A DNA stretch of 64,000 nt from Anaerolineales bacterium. GTDB lineage: Bacteria > Chloroflexota > Anaerolineae > Anaerolineales > Villigracilaceae. Positions 34,319 through 42,943 of this stretch are shown here, one piece after another (the stretch's first letter is position 1; every line of letters begins with the position of its first letter). The translations under genes were made by a program, and so were the position numbers. The DNA lies in NCBI GenBank assembly GCA_020634895.1, contig JACKAV010000007.1, positions 1 to 64,000 on the forward strand. Direction: 5' to 3'. Under the pieces are notes generated by a model. The model was not told the origin of the DNA. It did no database searches and saw only the letters and a program-made list of their open reading frames with translations.

Positions 34319-35764
34319 TCACTTCTTTCTAAGGGATGTTTTTACTTTCGGGGTCAATAAAGCTGCGAAATACTCTTCGCAAAACTCGAGGAACGCAATG
34401 AGGTCTGTTCGGAAAAGGATTTCTGCATAACGCTTGAACAGGTCCACGTTGCGCTTCAAGGTCTCAGCAGAAGATTCCATGGTGGTGAAAAGCATGTCAC
34501 GGAAATCGAACTCGCCTATCTGCGAGCGTTTGCCATTGCGTTTATACAGTTGATACGCATCCGATTTTTCAAGTTGACGAATGACCTTCACGGCTTTTGC
34601 TTTCTCTTCTTTGGATGCCGCCACAGGAGCCGCCGCTTCCGCTTTGACCGGCTTCGCCTCTTCCTTCGGCTTGGGTTTGGTCGCGCGGACTTTGGCTTTT
34701 TTCTTCTCTGCGGGCGGAGCAAGATCCAGAGCGAGCTGCGCAGGTTGGGCGCTTTTTGCTTTTTCTTTTTTCGGCTTTTGCGTCTTTACCTTTGGCTTAC
34801 TCGCTGGTTTGACTTGTTCCTTTACTTCTGCCTTCGGCGCAGATTTCGCTTTTTCCTTTTTGACCTTCGGCTTTGGCGCGGGCTTAACCTGTTTTGGTGT
34901 TGACTTTACCTTTGGCTTGGCAGCTGCCTTGGTCGTTTTACTTTTTTCTTTTGCCTTCTGCGTTTTTGCCTTGGGTGCTGGCGCAGGTTTTACTTTTTTC
35001 TTTGCGCTTTGAGTCTTCGGCTTGACCTGTTTTGGCGCTGACTTTGTTTTGGTCTTGGTAGTCTTTTTCGTCTCTGCTTTCGGCTTGGGCGCAGATTTCT
35101 TCTCCGCAGGCGCAGGTGATGTTGTTTCCTCAGCCTTTTTCTTCGGCTTGGGTTTCGTTTTTGTCGTCGTCTTTTTAGGAGTGGCAGCTTTCAACGTCTG
35201 CTTCTTCGCAGACGTTTTCTTTGCTTTTGTTGTATCTTTTTTGGTTGTCTTCGCCGCCCGTTTTGCCTTCGGCTTGGATGGTTTCTTTTCTTGAGCAGGC
35301 GCTTCTACTTTCTCTTCCGTTTTTGCGGGAACGGCTGGCTCTTCCTTCTTTTCAGCGGATTCCACAACCGGCGCGGGCACTTCCACTTTTGGCGGAACGG
35401 GTATGGCAACTCCCAGTGACTTGGCGACATGTTTTGCCGCTTGTTTGCCTTTTCCGCTTGTTTCGTAACCGTCCGTTTGGCTGCCTTTGAGGAGTTTGCT
35501 CTCCTTTGCCTCGAGAAGCAGACTGGCTACCAGCGCGGAGTCGGGCCAGTAGAAATAGTTCTTCAACGCAAAGTTATGCGGGAACAGCCGAAAACAGGTC
35601 GAGACGATCTCTTCCACGGCGACGGGAGCGCTGTCGGCTTGGAGAACTGCCACAGCAAGCACGACCAGTTCCCCGGTCGGGATGGATGCGTATTCATCCT
35701 GTTTAAATTCGGACGAATTTTTGGTAATGAGAGGTTTGGTATTGGCTAACGCCTGTGATGACAT
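34319..35764 (-). CDS. Histone-H1-like Lys/Ala/Pro-rich DNA-binding protein
   Basis: 481 residues in three parts. Residues 1-115 look like a small alpha/beta or winged-helix domain (TGELVVLAVAVLQADSAPVAVEEIVSTCFRLFP). Residues 125-395 are a low-complexity tail of KPK, AKK, PKV and TKK repeats, very basic and like the tail of histone H1. Residues 396-481 form a compact helical domain (FRDMLFTTMESSAETLKRNVDLFKRYAEILF). The tail should bind DNA without sequence specificity. It is the first gene of an operon with a MORC-like GHKL ATPase. Function is unknown; a DNA-compaction or clamp-loading pair is the natural guess. Confidence 0.78.
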   Translation of the reverse strand: MSSQALANTKPLITKNSSEFKQDEYASIPTGELVVLAVAVLQADSAPVAVEEIVSTCFRLFPHNFALKNYFYWPDSALVASLLLEAKESKLLKGSQTDGYETSGKGKQAAKHVAKSLGVAIPVPPKVEVPAPVVESAEKKEEPAVPAKTEEKVEAPAQEKKPSKPKAKRAAKTTKKDTTKAKKTSAKKQTLKAATPKKTTTKTKPKPKKKAEETTSPAPAEKKSAPKPKAETKKTTKTKTKSAPKQVKPKTQSAKKKVKPAPAPKAKTQKAKEKSKTTKAAAKPKVKSTPKQVKPAPKPKVKKEKAKSAPKAEVKEQVKPASKPKVKTQKPKKEKAKSAQPAQLALDLAPPAEKKKAKVRATKPKPKEEAKPVKAEAAAPVAASKEEKAKAVKVIRQLEKSDAYQLYKRNGKRSQIGEFDFRDMLFTTMESSAETLKRNVDLFKRYAEILFRTDLIAFLEFCEEYFAALLTPKVKTSLRKK

Positions 35765-35938
35765 AGATCCATGAGCCTTGTTGAAATTGGAAGTGATGCA
35801 ATTTTACACTGGTTATCGACCGATATAGTACCAAAGACATGGCGGTTTATGGGGGAAATCCCCCCGATATCCTATTTCAAGAGTTTGGCGAATCCATAAA
35901 ATGGGACAGGTTATTCAAATCACACAGGAGTCAATCGT

Positions 35939-36721
35939 ATGTATAGTTATCCCATCAAGTTTGAGTTCCCCATGATCAGCATTGGGCGTCAGGTGGATGT
36001 TAAGAACGGCGACGGTAAATTCATTATGCGCGCCAGCGACCCGTTCATTTCGTTCAAGGACAGTATGTCTTTCGTCGATGGCGGCGGGAAGCAGGTTTAC
36101 CGCGCGGAGGGCGATACTGCTTTCCGTTTTCTGTTCCAGATCGCAAGCATGTCTACCGAGTGGAGCATCGTCGCCGCGGACGGACAGCCCCTTGCTCATG
36201 TGGACGATTATTGGGCACGCATGGAAGAATTCAAAGATATCCGCGTAAATGTGACCTCTTCAACTCCTGTGATGCAAAGCGACGGACGCGCGGACGTTGG
36301 CGGTGTGCTTGGCAACGTTGCCGCCAATTTTGCGAATAATTTCGCGAACACTGCCATCAGTTCGCAGATGCCTGCGAGACTTGTTTATCAAGTCAAAGAC
36401 CGTGAAGATGGCAATGTCATCGGCTGGGTTGTCCCTTCACGCGGTACCGGCTGGTTTGACTTCCTGCCTTATTCGACCCGAAAGCAGATTCTCAATCTGC
36501 CTTTTGCAGCGCGCGCTTATTCGCCTTCCTATGAGTTCAAGCTTGGCAATCTTTATGGACCTACGGTTTTGAAACTCAAGAAGCAGCCTGATCTGTTTGT
36601 GGACAAATATACGCTTGAGAAACTCGGCGACTTGAACGACCAGCAGGAACGCTGGGCGATCCCTGTGTTGACACTCGTTGCCATGTTCGAACGCACCCGT
36701 GTCAAAAATATGACCGACTAA
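35939..36721 (+). CDS. LURP-one/tubby-like beta-barrel protein, putative
   Basis: 260 residues, no signal peptide or membrane helix. The first 110 residues have the alternating pattern of the LOR/scramblase-like fold (ISIGRQVDVKNGDGKFIMRASDPFISFKDSMSF). A central low-complexity segment (GVLGNVAANFANNFANTAIS) interrupts it and the second half repeats strand-rich features. A GGAG site precedes the ATG. Function cannot be assigned. It is divergent from the H1-like gene, with a 174-nt shared upstream region. Confidence 0.55.
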   Translation: MYSYPIKFEFPMISIGRQVDVKNGDGKFIMRASDPFISFKDSMSFVDGGGKQVYRAEGDTAFRFLFQIASMSTEWSIVAADGQPLAHVDDYWARMEEFKDIRVNVTSSTPVMQSDGRADVGGVLGNVAANFANNFANTAISSQMPARLVYQVKDREDGNVIGWVVPSRGTGWFDFLPYSTRKQILNLPFAARAYSPSYEFKLGNLYGPTVLKLKKQPDLFVDKYTLEKLGDLNDQQERWAIPVLTLVAMFERTRVKNMTD

Positions 36722-36728
36722 TTTGTAT

Positions 36729-36763
36729 AAAAACATCCCGATGAATTTCATCGGGATGTTTTT
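36729..36763. terminator. Bidirectional terminator
   Basis: Stem AAAACATCCCGATGA/TCATCGGGATGTTTT between convergent genes, with A and T runs on the two sides. Confidence 0.9.
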
Positions 36764-36764
36764 A

Positions 36765-38270
36765 TTATTGGGATACATATTCGTAGACCCTGACGTTATT
36801 CTCTGCATCTTCGAACACAGGAATATATTTTTCCGGCGACGCCTCAAGCTCGGTCAGTATTTCCTTTACATCCTTGCTCAACTCCATGTTTCTTGGCGAT
36901 TGCAGCAGCGGCGCGATCACGATGTAATCAATGTCCTGATTTTGAAGATACTTCTCCAACTCCTGTCCGTTTTTGGGAAAGTTGATCGTTTTGCGCTTCA
37001 CATGCACATACGCGGGGACAGGTTCATTGACCATCACAACCGCATCGTCGGGCGCATTCTCAGCGACCCAGCTTGTGCCAATTGACAGATCCGTCATTTG
37101 GTTTCGAATGGGACTGCGCCAATCCATCAAATTCCGCGCCAGAAGAATCAGCGCAATTATTCCAACGACGCCATACAAACTTCGTGTAGCGATTTTAGCA
37201 TTTTCTCGAAATATTTTTTGGAGAATCCAATTCAGCCCGATCAAAAAATAAAGATACAGGAAAGGCAAAATGGGAATTAGGAACCGCGCTTTCACGCTCC
37301 CCACCTTCGGGTTCCAAAACGCCAAAATCCCCGCCATGTATATAACAAAATAAATATGCATCCATTCGAACTTCGGCTTGATGGAAAATATCCCTGCGAC
37401 GATGATAAGAAGAATGATGATATTAAAGATAAGCAGCGGAATTCCCAGAGCCGCATCAAGCCTTGTGCCGAAAACAGGAATCAACGAACCGGTGATGACA
37501 TTGTCAAAATAGCCGGATGCATTCGCCCAGACCTGACCGATCTTCCCGAGGATCGATCCGCTCAAAACTTGCGCCTCATACCCGGACGAGAAGACTGCCC
37601 CGCCATTGCGGAGGTTGATCCACGCCTGAAGCAGGATTCCACCGATCAGAATCGCAGACGCAATTCCAAAGTCACGAAAGCGGCGTGAGAAGAGAAGATA
37701 AATCAAAAGCGAGACGGTCAACGCGATTCCAATGGTGCGGATCTGCTGCGCGTAAAATGCCAACACCACGGCGAGAATCAGCCATCCGATTTTCTTTTCA
37801 TCCAATTTATCGAACACGACCAGCGCGAGCAGCGAGAAGAAGAGATACGCCGACTCCGACATGACCGTCACCGATGTGCCGACCAGCAATGGATTCAATG
37901 CGACCAGCGCGGTCAATATTTCGAGGTGGGGGGAAGCGAGCCGTTTGGAAAAAAGTTTGTGAACCAGAAAAATGGAAGCCAGCCACAAAACCAGTGAAAC
38001 GACTTTAAGCGCGTCGTAATTTTTGGGAAAGACCAGCGTGAACGGCGCCAGCAGTAAGGACCAGCCCGGCGGGAAATTCCGCTCGATCTGCGGGCGCGGA
38101 AAGTTGATAAGCTCATAGCCTTGTCCGCTGGCAAGACTTTCGGCGAGGATGATGTAATGGGCATCATCATATGAAGCGCCGACTTGCAGAGAGTCAAAGC
38201 GCAAAAGAGCGAGACATGCGCTGATGAAAATTAGTAGGATTAAGACGATCTTTGAGTAAGGTCGCTGCAT
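36765..38270 (-). CDS. GT-C fold membrane glycosyltransferase (ArnT/PMT-like)
   Basis: 501 residues with about eleven membrane helices. The first extracytoplasmic loop carries SYDDAHYIILAESLASGQGY with the acidic pair expected of the GT39/GT83 metal or acceptor site, and later ERNFPPGWSLLLAPF. A soluble C-terminal domain (about 400-501) follows. It probably transfers a sugar from a lipid-linked donor on the outer face of the membrane. Located 21 nt downstream of tlyA on the same strand. Confidence 0.85.
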   Translation of the reverse strand: MQRPYSKIVLILLIFISACLALLRFDSLQVGASYDDAHYIILAESLASGQGYELINFPRPQIERNFPPGWSLLLAPFTLVFPKNYDALKVVSLVLWLASIFLVHKLFSKRLASPHLEILTALVALNPLLVGTSVTVMSESAYLFFSLLALVVFDKLDEKKIGWLILAVVLAFYAQQIRTIGIALTVSLLIYLLFSRRFRDFGIASAILIGGILLQAWINLRNGGAVFSSGYEAQVLSGSILGKIGQVWANASGYFDNVITGSLIPVFGTRLDAALGIPLLIFNIIILLIIVAGIFSIKPKFEWMHIYFVIYMAGILAFWNPKVGSVKARFLIPILPFLYLYFLIGLNWILQKIFRENAKIATRSLYGVVGIIALILLARNLMDWRSPIRNQMTDLSIGTSWVAENAPDDAVVMVNEPVPAYVHVKRKTINFPKNGQELEKYLQNQDIDYIVIAPLLQSPRNMELSKDVKEILTELEASPEKYIPVFEDAENNVRVYEYVSQ

Positions 38271-38291
38271 GTTCTTTAGTTTAATGTCGTG

Positions 38292-39083
38292 CTATTCAGG
38301 CTCATTCTCACTTACAGGGAAAAGCTCATTAACGAGGTCTTCGACCGTTGTTTCATTTGGCGTCATATCCAGCCAGACCAAAAATTCGGCATTCCCCTTG
38401 GGACCCAGCAGCGACGATTTGACCAGTCCGCGCAGCCCGAAGCCTTCTTCTTTTGCGAAGGTCAGCACATCTGTCAGCACACGCTGGTGAATTTCCGGGT
38501 CACGGATAACGCCATCGCCGCGCGAAACTTCCTTTCGACCCGCTTCGAATTGTGGTTTGATCAAGGCAACAATGCCGCGTTCCACTTTCCATTTTTTAAT
38601 TACCGGCAATAACGTCTTCAATGAAATGAAAGATGCATCTACGGTCACAAAGTCGATCTTCTCCGGCAGCGACTCTACAAAGCGCGCATTCGTCTCCTCC
38701 ATCACCACCACGCGCGGATCATTGCGCAGTTTCCAGTGCAGAATGCCTTTTCCCACGTCAATGGCATGGACCTTCACCGCGCCGCGTTGCAACAGGCAAT
38801 CTGTAAATCCGCCGGTGGATGAGCCGACGTCCGCACAGGTGAAGCCGGTCACGTCGATGGCGAAGGTTTCGAGGGCGCCGTCAAGTTTTTCGCCGCCGCG
38901 CGAAACGAAGCGTGGACCCATATCCACTGTCAGCGTGGCATCAGGCTGAACCATGGTGGCAGGCTTGAGCGCGACTTGATCCGCGACGCGCACTTGTCCC
39001 GCCATGATGAGAGCTTGAGCCTTGGCGCGTGAGTCCGCCAATCCTTTTTCCACGAGTAGAACATCCAAACGAACTTTAGACAT
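38292..39083 (-). CDS. tlyA: TlyA-family rRNA 2'-O-methyltransferase
   Basis: 263 residues. An N-terminal S4 RNA-binding domain (VRLDVLLVEKGLADSRAKAQALIMAGQV) is joined to a FtsJ-like methyltransferase with SAM motif CADVGSSTGGFTDCLLQ and the catalytic K-D-K set (Lys in SRGGEKLDG, Asp in VTVDASF, Lys in LIKPQFE). Family members methylate 16S and/or 23S rRNA. The ATG at 39083 lies 7 nt from a TAAAAT box; an upstream extension over the divergent GH8 gene was rejected. Confidence 0.92.
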   Translation of the reverse strand: MSKVRLDVLLVEKGLADSRAKAQALIMAGQVRVADQVALKPATMVQPDATLTVDMGPRFVSRGGEKLDGALETFAIDVTGFTCADVGSSTGGFTDCLLQRGAVKVHAIDVGKGILHWKLRNDPRVVVMEETNARFVESLPEKIDFVTVDASFISLKTLLPVIKKWKVERGIVALIKPQFEAGRKEVSRGDGVIRDPEIHQRVLTDVLTFAKEEGFGLRGLVKSSLLGPKGNAEFLVWLDMTPNETTVEDLVNELFPVSENEPE

Positions 39084-39090
39084 GACTCTT

Positions 39091-39096
39091 ATTTTA
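39091..39096 (-). promoter_or_regulatory. -10 box of tlyA, 7 nt from ATG
   Basis: TAAAAT on the minus strand, AAGAGTC, then the ATG; predicted leaderless. The divergent GH8 gene starts at 39134. Confidence 0.55.
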
Positions 39097-39133
39097 CTGC
39101 GGGTGGTGATATAAAGGAGCAAACGGAGACGAA

Positions 39134-40396
39134 ATGAGAAAAAATCTTTTTTTACTGGTCTTTTTAATGTTAGCTTGTGTTGCCGCGCCCGCTGTAGCGA
39201 CATCCACTCCTGAACCGACATCCATGCCCACTTTCACACCAGCGCCGCATGGACGACCCTTCCCTCAACATGTGACGTATGCTCCCAACAGTATATTGCC
39301 CAATCATCGCACACAGGAACAATTGGACGATGACGTGCGCGCCTATTACGATTATTGGAAGGCAAATTATGTTGCCGAGGCAGGGACAACTTCGGACGGC
39401 ATCATGATGTATCGGGTTGTGCTGGGTAAGGATGAACCAACCCGTTCGACAACTGTTTCGGAAGGGCAGGGTTATGGCATGGTGATCATGCCCATCATGG
39501 CGGGATACGACCCCGAAGCACAGGTCATTTTCGACGGCATGTGGGCGTTTGTGGATACTCACCACAGCGAGATCGATCCGCGCCTGATGGATTGGAACGT
39601 GCCGCTCGAAGAAGGCAGTGCCAGCGCTTTCGATGGAGACGCGGATATTGCCTTTGGGTTGCTGCTCGCGGATGCGCAATGGGGCAGCGATGGACGTTTT
39701 AATTACAAAGCCGAAGCCGATAATATGATCGCGGGAATCCTGGAATCCACGATTGGACCGGAAAGTCATCTGCCGATGCTCGGCGATTGGGTCAATGTGG
39801 GCGAGCCGCAGTATAACCAATTCACGCCGCGCTCTTCGGATTTTATACTGGTTAACTTTCGGGCATTTGGAAAAGCCACAAATAATGATGTTTGGGACGA
39901 TGTGGTTTTTCAAAGCCAGAGCCTGATGGCGGATATTCAGGAACAATACAGCCCGGAGACCGGCTTGATGCCGGATTTCATCGTGAATGGCGCGCCTGCC
40001 CCCGAAAATTTTTTGGAAAAAGTGACGGATGGCGCTTATAACTACAACGCCGGGCGCGTTCCGTGGCGGGTCGGAACGGATGCCTTACTGCATGATGATT
40101 CGCTCTCGCGTTTCCTTGTGCAAAAAATCTCTCATTGGATCGAAGCCAGCGCCGAAGGTGACCCGTTGAGAATCCGCTCGGGATATGAGTTGAGCGGCGA
40201 ACCGTTACCAGACAGCGACTACTTCACGACCTTTTTTGTCGCGCCGATGGGCGTTGCCGCCATGAACGATCCCGCCCAACAGGAATGGTTGAATGCGGTC
40301 TATGATGCTGTGTATGACCAGCATATCGATTATTACGAAGACTCAATAGACCTGCTTTGCATGATGGTAATGAGCGGAAACTTCTGGTCGCCATAA
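39134..40396 (+). CDS. Secreted glycoside hydrolase family 8 (endoglucanase-like)
   Basis: 420 residues. A signal peptide (residues 1-22, ending near a possible lipobox LMLAC) and a short Thr/Pro stalk precede the GH8 domain. The general-acid motif is TVSEGQGYGM with Glu110, SAFDGDADIAFGL is the conserved aspartate region, and YNAGRVPWRVGTD is the GH8 signature. It should cut beta-1,4-glucan, xylan or chitosan outside the cell. A GGAG site lies 6 nt before the ATG. Confidence 0.92.
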   Translation: MRKNLFLLVFLMLACVAAPAVATSTPEPTSMPTFTPAPHGRPFPQHVTYAPNSILPNHRTQEQLDDDVRAYYDYWKANYVAEAGTTSDGIMMYRVVLGKDEPTRSTTVSEGQGYGMVIMPIMAGYDPEAQVIFDGMWAFVDTHHSEIDPRLMDWNVPLEEGSASAFDGDADIAFGLLLADAQWGSDGRFNYKAEADNMIAGILESTIGPESHLPMLGDWVNVGEPQYNQFTPRSSDFILVNFRAFGKATNNDVWDDVVFQSQSLMADIQEQYSPETGLMPDFIVNGAPAPENFLEKVTDGAYNYNAGRVPWRVGTDALLHDDSLSRFLVQKISHWIEASAEGDPLRIRSGYELSGEPLPDSDYFTTFFVAPMGVAAMNDPAQQEWLNAVYDAVYDQHIDYYEDSIDLLCMMVMSGNFWSP

Positions 40397-40404
40397 TTTA
40401 CAGG

Positions 40405-40410
40405 TAAAAT
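40405..40410 (+). promoter_or_regulatory. -10 box of the UbiA-family gene, 6 nt from ATG
   Basis: TAAAAT, AACGCC, ATG at 40417; predicted leaderless. Confidence 0.55.
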
Positions 40411-40416
40411 AACGCC

Positions 40417-41286
40417 ATGTTATCCGCCTTATTCAAAACCATGCGTCCGCGCCAATGGACGAAGAATGTTTTCATCTTTGCGGCGCTGGTCTTCGACAAG
40501 CAATTGTTCGTCGTTGATTCGTTCCTGCGCACAATTGCCGGATTTGCGTTGTTCTGCCTGATCTCATCCAGCGTGTATATCTTTAACGACCTCGCAGATG
40601 TGGAAGCGGACCGCCAGCATCCTGAAAAGAAGAACCGTCCCATCGCGTCGGGAAAACTTCCTGTCAGTACTGCCTGGGCTGCGGGCATTGTGATGGTTGT
40701 TGTGACGCTCGTGTTGGCATATCTGCTTGCCCCGGCTTTCTGCGCAGTGGTCGCCGGATATTTCATTCTCAATCTCGCCTATTCGCAATCGCTCAAGCAC
40801 GTCGCCATTCTGGATGTGCTTATCATCTCTGCGGGTTTTGTGCTGCGTGTTGGTGCGGGCGTTACGCTCATTCATGTTGAGCGTTTTTCGCCGTGGCTTT
40901 ATATCGTGATGTTCCTGCTTTCGCTTTTCCTCGGCTTTGGCAAACGCCGCGCCGAACTTGCCCTGCTTACCCACGACGCGGGTTCGCATCGCAAAGTGTT
41001 GGATGGCTATACCCTGCCCCTGCTCGATCAATACATCATGATCGTTTCCGGTACCACCATCGTGGCGTATTCGCTCTACACATTCTCCGCGCCCAATGTG
41101 CCTGAAAATCATTCCATGATGTTGACCATTCCATTCATGGTCTACGCGATCTTTCGTTATCTTTACCTGATCGAAGTTGAACATGCGGGCGGCACGCCGG
41201 AAGAGGTTTTGATTTCCGATCGTCCATTCCAGATATCCATGTTCCTTTGGGCAGTATCCGTCATCGCCATCTTCTATTTTTCATGA
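40417..41286 (+). CDS. UbiA-family prenyltransferase, decaprenyl-phosphate phosphoribosyltransferase-like
   Basis: 289 residues with about eight or nine membrane helices. The first acidic motif is NDLADVEADRQHPEKKNRPIASG, which matches the DPPR synthase subgroup (Rv3806c-like) rather than quinone enzymes. The second acidic region is around GFGKRRAEL. It should attach phosphoribose from PRPP to a polyprenyl phosphate, making donors for cell-envelope glycans. Its stop overlaps the mevalonate kinase start (ATGA), so the two are translationally coupled. Confidence 0.85.
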   Translation: MLSALFKTMRPRQWTKNVFIFAALVFDKQLFVVDSFLRTIAGFALFCLISSSVYIFNDLADVEADRQHPEKKNRPIASGKLPVSTAWAAGIVMVVVTLVLAYLLAPAFCAVVAGYFILNLAYSQSLKHVAILDVLIISAGFVLRVGAGVTLIHVERFSPWLYIVMFLLSLFLGFGKRRAELALLTHDAGSHRKVLDGYTLPLLDQYIMIVSGTTIVAYSLYTFSAPNVPENHSMMLTIPFMVYAIFRYLYLIEVEHAGGTPEEVLISDRPFQISMFLWAVSVIAIFYFS

Positions 41287-42206
41287 AATCCTTCGCACCC
41301 GGCAAGATCATCCTCTTCGGCGAACACGCCGTTGTTTACAACCGTCCGGCGCTGGCTGTGCCGGTGGATCAAGTACAAGTGGATGTGGAAGTTTTGGATT
41401 CGGATCAGCCCGGCGTTTGGATCCACGCCCCGGTCATTGACCTGCAAGCCGAACTTTCCACGCTTCCTCCCAACCATCCAATTGCTGCGGTTATTCTGAC
41501 GGTTTTTCAACGCTTCGGCATTTCCACTTTCCCGAACATCAATGTGAAAATCGACTCCACCATCCCCGTCGCGGCGGGACTTGGTTCCGGTGCCGCGGTT
41601 TCGGTGGCGTTGGTCCGCGCGCTTGCGGGCTTTTTAGATCAAGCGATATCCAACCACGATGTCAACAGCCTTGTCTTCGAAACAGAAAAACTCCACCACG
41701 GAACACCCTCCGGCATCGACAATACGGTCATCACCTACAACATGCCCGTTTATTATCTCAAAGGCAAACCCATTGAGACGTTCAAACCCGGCAAGCCTTT
41801 CACGATCGTCATTGGCGATACGGGTGTGCCCGCGCCGACAAAGGAATCAGTGGGCGATGTCCGCCGTTTGTGGCTGAGAGATTCGAACCGCTTTGAGACA
41901 ATCTTCAACGAAATCGCACAAATCTCGACCATGGCGCGTCACTTCATCGAAAGCGGCAGACCCGAACTGCTCGGTGAGTTGATGAATCAGAATCACGAAT
42001 TTCTTCGGCAAATGACCGTCTCTTCACCGGAGCTTGATGTGCTTGTATATGCGGCGCGAAAAGCCGATGCGCTCGGAGCCAAACTCAGCGGGGGAGGTCG
42101 CGGCGGAAATATGATCGCGTTGGTGGAGCAGGCTGAGGCGGAGTCGGTGGCGGCGGTTTTGATGTCCGCTGGCGCAAAACGGACGATCATCACCGAGATC
42201 AAATAA
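41283..42206 (+). CDS. mvk: Mevalonate kinase
   Basis: GHMP kinase of 307 residues. Motif 1 is APGKIILFGEHAVVYNRPALA, motif 2 PVAAGLGSGAAVSVALVRAL, motif 3 KLSGGGRGGNMIAL. The HAVV at motif 1 and LHHGTPSGIDNTV are diagnostic for mevalonate kinase. It phosphorylates mevalonate in isoprenoid synthesis. Its ATG overlaps the upstream UbiA-family stop by 4 nt. No other mevalonate-pathway gene is in the window. Confidence 0.92.
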   Translation: MKSFAPGKIILFGEHAVVYNRPALAVPVDQVQVDVEVLDSDQPGVWIHAPVIDLQAELSTLPPNHPIAAVILTVFQRFGISTFPNINVKIDSTIPVAAGLGSGAAVSVALVRALAGFLDQAISNHDVNSLVFETEKLHHGTPSGIDNTVITYNMPVYYLKGKPIETFKPGKPFTIVIGDTGVPAPTKESVGDVRRLWLRDSNRFETIFNEIAQISTMARHFIESGRPELLGELMNQNHEFLRQMTVSSPELDVLVYAARKADALGAKLSGGGRGGNMIALVEQAEAESVAAVLMSAGAKRTIITEIK

Positions 42207-42217
42207 GATAATTCCCA

Positions 42218-42829
42218 ATGAGATCAAAATGGTTCGCGCCGATCTTGCCCTATTTCGCTGTGTGGGCAGGGTTGTTTGTTTTTAAGAACGCCTGGGTGAC
42301 GCTAATTGGTTTTCATTTGGCGATTCTCATTGCGTTGGCATTCTTGCGATCAAGCCTGCGCGTCGATGTTTTTTTCAAACCGGCAAAACTCCGTCACATT
42401 GCATTGAGTGTCATCCTCAGCGCTTCAAGCGGATTTGGTCTTTACTTGCTTTGGAATATCTTCGGCATCGTCGCTGACCTTCCTGCGCGGCTCGCTGTGC
42501 TTGGCTTGAATTCATCCACGTGGGTGGGATTCATTCTTTATTTCTCGCTCGTAAATCCATTCATTGAAGAATATTTTTGGCGCGGCAATTTGGGGAGCGA
42601 TACCCGACGGCTATATCTCGGCGACGTTGTTTATGCCGGATATCACTTGATGATCGTTTGGGATAAGGCGCGGATGTGGTCTGTTTTGGTGATATTCTTT
42701 GTGCTTATTTCGGCTGGCTGGCTTTGGCGTCAGCTTTACCGCAGGGATGGAAGTCTGCTTGCTCCCGTGCTTGGGCACATTGCAGGTGACTTTTCCATTT
42801 TGCTGGCAGTGTTCTTTATGACGCGTTGA
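42218..42829 (+). CDS. CPBP-family intramembrane metalloprotease-like protein
   Basis: 203 residues with six hydrophobic segments. The motif NPFIEEYFWRG (EExxxR) and the later His-bearing helices YAGYHLMIV and APVLGHIAGDFSI are those of CPBP (CAAX protease and bacteriocin-processing) proteins. Substrates are unknown. It starts 11 nt after mvk and is probably the third gene of that operon. Confidence 0.82.
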   Translation: MRSKWFAPILPYFAVWAGLFVFKNAWVTLIGFHLAILIALAFLRSSLRVDVFFKPAKLRHIALSVILSASSGFGLYLLWNIFGIVADLPARLAVLGLNSSTWVGFILYFSLVNPFIEEYFWRGNLGSDTRRLYLGDVVYAGYHLMIVWDKARMWSVLVIFFVLISAGWLWRQLYRRDGSLLAPVLGHIAGDFSILLAVFFMTR

Positions 42830-42830
42830 T

Positions 42831-42922
42831 CTCTTAAACCTTTCGAACACGGAACACACGGATTTTATGGTTTCTTACCGAGACTAAGTCCGTGTGATCT
42901 GTCCAATCCGTGTACTTAAGAG
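42831..42922. repeat. CTCTTAA-bounded element with CACGGA inverted arms
   Basis: Ends CTCTTAA and TTAAGAG frame inner imperfect arms (CGAACACGGAACACACGGATT and the complementary CCGTGTGATCT...CCGTGT). A second copy with the same ends is at 54036-54146. Confidence 0.7.
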
Positions 42923-42943
42923 GTTTCACTAACAGGAATTGAA

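Noticed and set aside
34550..35294. Phe/Leu-rich open frames antisense to the H1-like gene
   Set aside because: They mirror the Lys/Ala/Pro repeats (AAG/GCC read backwards gives Phe, Leu, Gly); hydrophobicity is an artefact.
32434..35764. Known named anti-phage system
   Set aside because: No nuclease, helicase or methylase partner is visible, so no established defence system name can be assigned.
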